A DNA stretch of 64,000 nucleotides from JBBRNV01 sp038227435 (GTDB lineage: Bacteria > Patescibacteriota > Minisyncoccia > Phycocordibacterales > CALRBL01), in NCBI GenBank assembly GCA_038227435.1, contig JBBRPW010000001.1, positions 57,197 to 121,196 of the forward strand. The letters run 5' to 3'. Position 1 is the stretch's first letter; the number at the start of each line of letters is the position of its first letter. A model generated the notes under the pieces. That model was not told where the DNA came from. It did not search any database and saw nothing but the letters and a program-made list of their open reading frames with translations. The position numbers and the translations under genes were made by a program. This document shows, piece after piece, positions 59,318-64,000 of this stretch.

Positions 59318-60223
59318 TCACATCTTTTTTCCTCTTTTGTAATACTTCAAAGTCTCTCTAATCCCGTCTTCTAAAGTAACAGTAGGTTTCCAACCAGGAA
59401 TTTTATTTCCTTTATTCCACGGAACCATGACCTCACGAAGGCGATATGGTTTTTTACCCCAATCAATACTGAGTGTTTCGCCGCTTACTTTTTCAAAAAT
59501 CTTCGATAATTCTTTAAGAGTCATAAGTTTTTTTGCACTGATAACAAAAGATTTTCCATTTAGTTTTCTCTTCGTATCTCTTTGAAGTATAGATGTCATT
59601 TTTATGAAACCAGAAATAACATTATCAATATAGTTAATGTCGATAATTTGTTCGCCAGGCGACATCTCTAAAGTTATTTTTGATTCAATATTTTTTAGCC
59701 ATAAATTGAAAATCTTAGGACGTGTATCTTCAGGTCCAAAGGTATCGCTCAGCTTCAATGTTACAAAGTTAATATTACCTGCCTCTATATAATATTGAGC
59801 AATTGCTTCAATGGCCTGTTTGGTTGCTGCATAGATATTGCCAGGGGAGTAATCTTTATTTTGATAGTGTTGCCAAAATGTTCCCGTGTTTATAAACCAA
59901 GGAATACCAGCTTTTTCAGACGCTTCAAGAAGGATCGATCCAAATAAAACATTAGAAGTAATGAGCGCTGGAATATCTTTTGATTGATGATGTGCCAAAA
60001 AAAGTGATGCTAAATGAATTACTCCATCAAATTTCTGTTTTTTAAATGTTTTAATTAGTGTATCAATGTCTCCGTTCTCTTCTATCACTTTAATTTTTTT
60101 TGGCAGATTTGATATGTTCGTGCTTTTCCGAACAATAATAGAAACCCGATGACCTTCTTTAAGAAGTGTTTTTGTTAAGTGTCTTCCAATAAATCCAGTA
60201 GCCCCGCTAATTAATAGTTTCAT
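59318..60223 (-). CDS. NAD(P)-dependent SDR reductase, candidate CDP-dideoxyhexulose 4-reductase
   Basis: A 301-aa extended SDR from ATG at 60223; the frame reaches 60262 but this Met opens the Rossmann strand. KLLISGATGFIGRHL is the cofactor motif and YAATK the catalytic Tyr-Lys pair, preceded by NTGTFWQHYQ. That combination recalls CDP-abequose synthase RfbJ and the ascarylose reductase AscF. With rfbF, rfbG, an rfbH-like enzyme and an RmlC-like epimerase in the same locus, the final C4 reduction of a CDP-3,6-dideoxyhexulose is the best guess. Overlaps the next gene by 17 bases. Confidence 0.78.
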   Translation of the reverse strand: MKLLISGATGFIGRHLTKTLLKEGHRVSIIVRKSTNISNLPKKIKVIEENGDIDTLIKTFKKQKFDGVIHLASLFLAHHQSKDIPALITSNVLFGSILLEASEKAGIPWFINTGTFWQHYQNKDYSPGNIYAATKQAIEAIAQYYIEAGNINFVTLKLSDTFGPEDTRPKIFNLWLKNIESKITLEMSPGEQIIDINYIDNVISGFIKMTSILQRDTKRKLNGKSFVISAKKLMTLKELSKIFEKVSGETLSIDWGKKPYRLREVMVPWNKGNKIPGWKPTVTLEDGIRETLKYYKRGKKM

Positions 60224-60764
60224 TGTAAATAAAAGGAGAATTAAATGTATCAAAGGATTCAAATTCCTTATCTCTTTTTGAAAGAATTGGATTTTCTATC
60301 TGCCAATCCATTCCAAAAGAATCTATATGAATGCCCGCATCATGCTCCTTCGAATACACATCCGATTGAAGATATACCGTGCATGTATTATCTTCCAATG
60401 CCAAAAAACCATGAGCACATCCAACTGGAATATGAGTCATTTTTCTATTCTTTTGGGACATAATAATACTTTCATATTGTCCATATGTAGGCGAACCTAC
60501 CCTGAGATCAAGTACTACATCAAGAATTGACCCACTCGTTACATATATTAATTTAGCGTGTGCTTTCGGAGGTAAATGAAAATGCATTCCTCGAATCACA
60601 TCTTTTTTTGAGACTGAATAAAAACTTTCTCTAAAATCGACGCCAATATTTTTATTTTTAAAAATATTTTCGTGAAATGTTTTAACAAAACTTCCTCGCT
60701 CATCTTCATATGCATCGGTTTCAACAAAAAAGACACCTGGTAATTTTGTTTCAACGATTTGCAT
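60207..60764 (-). CDS. RmlC-like sugar epimerase, candidate CDP-dideoxyhexulose 5-epimerase
   Basis: A 185-aa cupin. DERGSFVKTFHENIF, VIRGMHFHLPPKAHAKLIYVTSGSILDVVLDLRVGSPTYGQYE, HIPVGCAHGFLAL and VYLQSDVYSKEHDAGIHIDSF match the dTDP-4-dehydrorhamnose 3,5-epimerase family. The catalytic His is in RGMHFHLPP and the Asp in VLDLR. No rmlA, rmlB or rmlD is nearby, while CDP-sugar genes are, so AscE-type 5-epimerisation of a CDP-dideoxyhexulose is more likely than rhamnose synthesis. This is an inference from context. Confidence 0.82.
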   Translation of the reverse strand: MQIVETKLPGVFFVETDAYEDERGSFVKTFHENIFKNKNIGVDFRESFYSVSKKDVIRGMHFHLPPKAHAKLIYVTSGSILDVVLDLRVGSPTYGQYESIIMSQKNRKMTHIPVGCAHGFLALEDNTCTVYLQSDVYSKEHDAGIHIDSFGMDWQIENPILSKRDKEFESFDTFNSPFIYNETIN

Positions 60765-60788
60765 AAAGTATTTTTACAAAAATTAAAA

Positions 60789-62012
60789 TTATTTATATCG
60801 TCCTAAGAATTCGTCAATCTTTCTTTTTAAATAATTCATTTGTGCCGTGCTTAATCCATGATGGCATGCAAGTACAAACGCATTTCGCATAATGAGGTCA
60901 GTATTAGGGAAGAGAGCTGTTGCTTTTTTGTTTTCAATATTTTTAAATCCAGGTTGCATTAAAATGTTTCCAGTAAACACGGGTCTGGTTTGAATATTGT
61001 TTTCTTCAAGAAATTTTACAATGTCTAGTCGTTTAAATGGTGAACCTGGTTTAATTATAACGGGGAAGGCGAGCCACGCAGTTTCACTTTTTGGAGTTTG
61101 TGAAGGTAGGATAAAGTATTTGCTTCGTGTTTCCATGAACTTTAACAAATCTGAATAGTTTTCTTTTCGTTTTTTAAGAAATTCAGGGAGTTTTTTGAAT
61201 TGAGCGAGTGCAAACGCTGAAGAAATTTCAAGTGGTAGAAAGTTATATCCAATTTCACTAAAAATAAATTTATTATCATAAGGAATTCCTCCAATCTTTC
61301 CTTTGAATCGATTCTTTAATAACTCTGAATTTGCTTTTTCACCAAAAAGTGATGATTGTCGACCCCACCCTCGGAGTACTACAAGTCGATCTACCCATTT
61401 TTTATCGTTTACACAAATCATCCCTCCACCTCCTGCACCGTTAATAATGTGTGAGCCGTAAAAACTGGTTATTGAAATATCTGAATACATTCCAGTTGGT
61501 TTTCCGTCGTACTTCGGGCCAATAGTGTCGCAAGAGTCTTCGATAAACCAAATATCATGTTTTTTAGCAAGTGCGGCAAACGCTTTCATGTTTGGAATAT
61601 TTCCCATGAGTGAAGGAATCATCATTGCTTTTGTTTTTGGAGTAATTGCTTTTTTAACTTGCTCAAGACTGATGAGATATGTATTTGGATCAACGTCCAC
61701 AAAGACAGGAGTTAAACCTTTTTGAATAATGGGAGCAACAACCGTTGCAAATGTAAGGATAGGAGTAATAACTTCCGACCCACGTGGAAGATTAAGAAGT
61801 TCAAATGCAAGTAAGTTAGCAGATGACCCTGAGTTAACCATTACTCCAAACTTTTTTCCAAAAAGTTTTGCAACTCTCGCTTCAAACTCCTTTGTTTTAT
61901 CTCCAAGAGCTGTGTTTCCTTTAAGAACCTTAACGACTGCGTCAATTTCTTCTTGCCCGTGAACTGAGTATCCATAAGGAACTCGCATCTTATTTGTTTT
62001 TGTATCGCTCAT
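60789..62012 (-). CDS. rfbH: PLP-dependent sugar 3-dehydratase of the DegT/RfbH family, without Fe-S cysteines
   Basis: A 407-aa fold-type I enzyme. The catalytic Lys of DegT aminotransferases is replaced by His in SFYGSHIINGAGGGG, the mark of 3-deoxygenating dehydratases (E1/RfbH, ColD). In classical E1 the segment after RDWGR carries cysteines for a 2Fe-2S cluster; here it reads RGWGRQSSLFG with none. The enzyme may thus work like ColD, which needs no iron-sulfur centre or reductase. PLP phosphate and ring contacts (NSGSSANLLAFE, IEDSCDTIG) are present. It is divergent from rfbG-rfbF, which supports a CDP-glucose-derived substrate. Confidence 0.85.
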   Translation of the reverse strand: MSDTKTNKMRVPYGYSVHGQEEIDAVVKVLKGNTALGDKTKEFEARVAKLFGKKFGVMVNSGSSANLLAFELLNLPRGSEVITPILTFATVVAPIIQKGLTPVFVDVDPNTYLISLEQVKKAITPKTKAMMIPSLMGNIPNMKAFAALAKKHDIWFIEDSCDTIGPKYDGKPTGMYSDISITSFYGSHIINGAGGGGMICVNDKKWVDRLVVLRGWGRQSSLFGEKANSELLKNRFKGKIGGIPYDNKFIFSEIGYNFLPLEISSAFALAQFKKLPEFLKKRKENYSDLLKFMETRSKYFILPSQTPKSETAWLAFPVIIKPGSPFKRLDIVKFLEENNIQTRPVFTGNILMQPGFKNIENKKATALFPNTDLIMRNAFVLACHHGLSTAQMNYLKRKIDEFLGRYK

Positions 62013-62073
62013 ATATGTTTATGTATTTATCCGATGATACTAACATTTTACTGTCTCCAAACAAAGTTTTGTG

Positions 62074-62079
62074 TATAAT
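62074..62079 (+). promoter_or_regulatory. TATAAT box of the rfbG-rfbF unit
   Basis: A consensus TATAAT, again preceded by GTG, 28 bases before the rfbG ATG, in the 95-base divergent spacer with rfbH. The -35 is weak. Confidence 0.5.
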
Positions 62080-62107
62080 AGCGGTGCCTCAAATATAGTA
62101 GATATCT

Positions 62108-63187
62108 ATGAATAATTTTTATAAAAATAAGAGAGTTCTTATTACCGGACACACCGGGTTTAAGGGTTCATGGTTAACTCAAGTATTACTCGGTTTTGGC
62201 GCTGAAGTTATAGGTATTTCACTAAAACCTCAAACGAATCCTAATTTATTTGACGAGCTAAAAATTGAAGGAAAGATTAAAAACTACTTTACAGATATCA
62301 GAGATTATTGTGAAATAAAAAAGATTTTTGAAGATGAAAAGCCGGAAATCGTTTTTCATTTGGCGGCGCAAGCAATTGTTCGAACTAGTTACTTAAATCC
62401 ATTAGACACCATTTCATCTAATGTATTAGGAACTGCCCATATTTTAGAGGCAATTAAAGAAACGAATACTGTAAAATCTGCGGTCATTATTACAACCGAT
62501 AAAGTGTATGAAAATAAAGAATGGCATCATGCTTATCGTGAAAATGATGCACTTGGTGGATATGATCCATACAGTGCGAGTAAGGCAGCAGCAGACATTG
62601 TAACTAATTCATTTATTCAATCTTTTTTTAATATTAAAGATTATGGAGTAAAACATAATGTACTTATCGCTATTGCTCGAGCAGGGAATGTAGTTGGGGG
62701 AGGTGATTGGGCAGAGTATCGATTGATTCCAGATATTATTCGATCAATTTACGAAACGAAAAGTGCAGTTGAAAGTCGAAATCCAAAAGCGATTAGACCT
62801 TGGGAACATGTACTTGAGCCACTTTCAGGTTATTTACTTTTGGCAAAAGGATTATATGAAAAAAACACCGAACTTTCAGGTGCGTGGAATTTTGGTCCTA
62901 ACAATGAAAGTTTCGTCACCGTTGAAACGCTTATTAATGAAGCAATTAAAATTTTAGAGCAAGGTGAACACAGAACTGTTCCAGATCACTCTAAACACGA
63001 AGCCCATATTTTAAAGCTCGATATTAATAAAGCAGATGCATTACTAGGGTGGAAGCCAACCCTAACATTTAAGCAAAATTTAGACATGACATTTACTTGG
63101 TATAAGAATTACTATGCAAAAACTGAAAATATTGTAGAGTTTACCGACAATCAAATTAAAGAGTTTTTCAAGCTTAACTCAAAATAA
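62108..63187 (+). CDS. rfbG: CDP-glucose 4,6-dehydratase
   Basis: A 359-aa extended SDR that makes CDP-4-keto-6-deoxyglucose. RVLITGHTGFKGSWLTQVLL is the cofactor site with the GHTGFKGSWL signature specific to this family. FHLAAQAIVRTSY, ITTDKVYENKEW and GGYDPYSASKAAAD (catalytic YxxxK) follow. Length and motifs match RfbG/AscB. It starts the plus-strand unit with rfbF 9 bases downstream. Confidence 0.95.
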   Translation: MNNFYKNKRVLITGHTGFKGSWLTQVLLGFGAEVIGISLKPQTNPNLFDELKIEGKIKNYFTDIRDYCEIKKIFEDEKPEIVFHLAAQAIVRTSYLNPLDTISSNVLGTAHILEAIKETNTVKSAVIITTDKVYENKEWHHAYRENDALGGYDPYSASKAAADIVTNSFIQSFFNIKDYGVKHNVLIAIARAGNVVGGGDWAEYRLIPDIIRSIYETKSAVESRNPKAIRPWEHVLEPLSGYLLLAKGLYEKNTELSGAWNFGPNNESFVTVETLINEAIKILEQGEHRTVPDHSKHEAHILKLDINKADALLGWKPTLTFKQNLDMTFTWYKNYYAKTENIVEFTDNQIKEFFKLNSK

Positions 63188-63196
63188 TACATATAT

Positions 63197-63970
63197 ATGA
63201 AAGTAGTAATCTTAGCCGGAGGATTAGGAACGCGACTTAGTGAAGAAACCCAAGTAAAACCAAAACCAATGGTTGAGATTGGTGGTAAACCAATTTTGTG
63301 GCATATCATGAAAATCTACTCTCATTACGGATATAATGAGTTTATTATTTGTTTGGGATATAAGGGTTACTATATTAAGGAATGGGTTAATAACTATTAT
63401 CTTCATAATAGCGACGTTACTTTTGATACTGAAAAAAATACAGTTTGTTTTCACAAAAATAGAGCTGAGAATTGGAAAGTGACTCTGGTCGACACAGGCG
63501 ATGCAACAATGACAGGAGGTCGTTTAAAAAGGATTCAAGAATATGTTGGAAACGAAACATTTATGCTTACTTATGGAGACGGAGTAAGTGATATTAATAT
63601 TTCTGATTTAGTAAAATTTCATCAACAACATAAAGCTATTGCCACCGTTACTGTGGTAAGTCCAGAAGGAAGATTTGGAGTGGTGAATGTCGATGAAGAG
63701 GTCAAAGTAACTTCATTTAGCGAAAAAACAGATACAAAAAATAAAATCAGCGGTGGATTTTTCGTGTTAGAACCCACTGTTTTTGATTTTATTAATCATG
63801 GAGATGAAACCATCTTCGAAAAAGATCCTCTCGAGCAACTGGTAAATAAGGGCGAATTGAGAGCTTTTTATCACGAAGGTTTTTGGAAGCCAATGGATAC
63901 ACTTAGTGATAAAACAAAATTAGAGCTAATGTGGCAAAATGAGAATGCGTTGTGGAAGGTTTGGGAATAG
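63197..63970 (+). CDS. rfbF: Glucose-1-phosphate cytidylyltransferase
   Basis: A 257-aa nucleotidyltransferase that makes CDP-glucose from CTP and glucose 1-phosphate, the first step toward CDP-3,6-dideoxyhexoses. The start KVVILAGGLGTRLSEETQVKPKPMVEIGGKPILWHIMKIYSHYG is near-identical in type to RfbF/AscA. TYGDGVSDINISDLV holds the metal Asp, and ISGGFFVLEP and FWKPMDTLSDK complete the sugar site. Full length, ending 30 bases before the window edge. Confidence 0.96.
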   Translation: MKVVILAGGLGTRLSEETQVKPKPMVEIGGKPILWHIMKIYSHYGYNEFIICLGYKGYYIKEWVNNYYLHNSDVTFDTEKNTVCFHKNRAENWKVTLVDTGDATMTGGRLKRIQEYVGNETFMLTYGDGVSDINISDLVKFHQQHKAIATVTVVSPEGRFGVVNVDEEVKVTSFSEKTDTKNKISGGFFVLEPTVFDFINHGDETIFEKDPLEQLVNKGELRAFYHEGFWKPMDTLSDKTKLELMWQNENALWKVWE

Positions 63971-64000
63971 TAAATAGTATGTAAAGTTAATTTAAATAAA

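Noticed and set aside
1..64000. TGA recoded as glycine, as in Gracilibacteria or Absconditabacteria
   Set aside because: Conserved genes have no internal TGA, and TGA acts as a stop at 15386 and 15889.
1..64000. CRISPR array, prophage or insertion sequence
   Set aside because: No regularly spaced repeats, no integrase or transposase, and no phage structural genes were found.

Overview
The window is a chromosomal segment of an AT-rich bacterium that fits the Candidate Phyla Radiation (Patescibacteria), most likely a Parcubacteria-type lineage. The reasons are a streamlined str/S10/spc ribosomal-protein cluster with no uL30 gene between uS5 and uL15, an extended nucleoside diphosphate kinase, VirD4/TraG-like membrane ATPases, very compact spacing, and almost no Shine-Dalgarno sequences. 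No conserved gene needs TGA read as an amino acid, so translation table 11 is appropriate. No rRNA, confident tRNA, CRISPR array, insertion sequence or prophage was seen.

Layout. 1-9340: DNA and RNA maintenance plus envelope genes: 3' part of recJ, RNase HI, comEC, superoxide dismutase, a detached and apparently dead ComEC-type metallo-beta-lactamase domain, bL28, a site-2 protease, a CapA-like protein, and several orphans. 9380-14816: str region (uS12, uS7, EF-G), interrupted by a membrane-anchored protein and a protein with two nucleotidyl-cyclase-like domains. 14829-20105: an orphan gene, a membrane protein coupled to a membrane-anchored Clp-like AAA+ protein, another orphan, and murF. 20136-32966: tuf, then uS10 through secY, 22 co-oriented genes with promoters ahead of tuf, uS19 and uS14. 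33019-41400: a membrane-anchored protein, adk, map, a large VirD4-like ATPase, ndk, a structured non-coding RNA candidate, an orphan and a beta-CASP nuclease. 41462-44087: a SLOG protein ending in a long inverted repeat, then infC-rpmI-rplT and a histidine phosphatase on the minus strand. 44117-48646: a plus-strand envelope set (PH-domain protein, Lys-rich exported peptide, small membrane protein, DUF4015 glycoside-hydrolase-like protein, second VirD4-like ATPase). 48615-63970: a surface-polysaccharide locus with ten transferase-type genes (including GT10 and GT11 fucosyltransferase families), a flippase, and enzymes for a CDP-3,6-dideoxyhexose.

How genes work together. The translation genes form one nearly continuous block using CGA as the main arginine codon and GGA for glycine. 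Among them sit five single-gene orphan units (5967-6347, 8883-9338, 14925-15386, 18343-18558 minus, 39379-39918). These have a visibly less AT-rich composition, different codon use, structured leaders and strong terminators of their own; at least three leaders share a CCCC-containing motif just before the start codon. The sugar genes rfbF, rfbG, an rfbH-like dehydratase, an RmlC-like epimerase and an SDR reductase fit a CDP-ascarylose-type route. The dehydratase lacks the iron-sulfur cysteines of the classical E1 enzyme and no E3 reductase is present in the window.

The best candidates for something undescribed are the membrane-tethered AAA+ pair (15506-18258), with a dead first ATPase domain and no GYVG pore loop in the second; the 6S-like RNA (39062-39258); the orphan-gene family with its shared leader; and the 19-bp inverted repeat that consumes the end of the SLOG gene (42091-42192).
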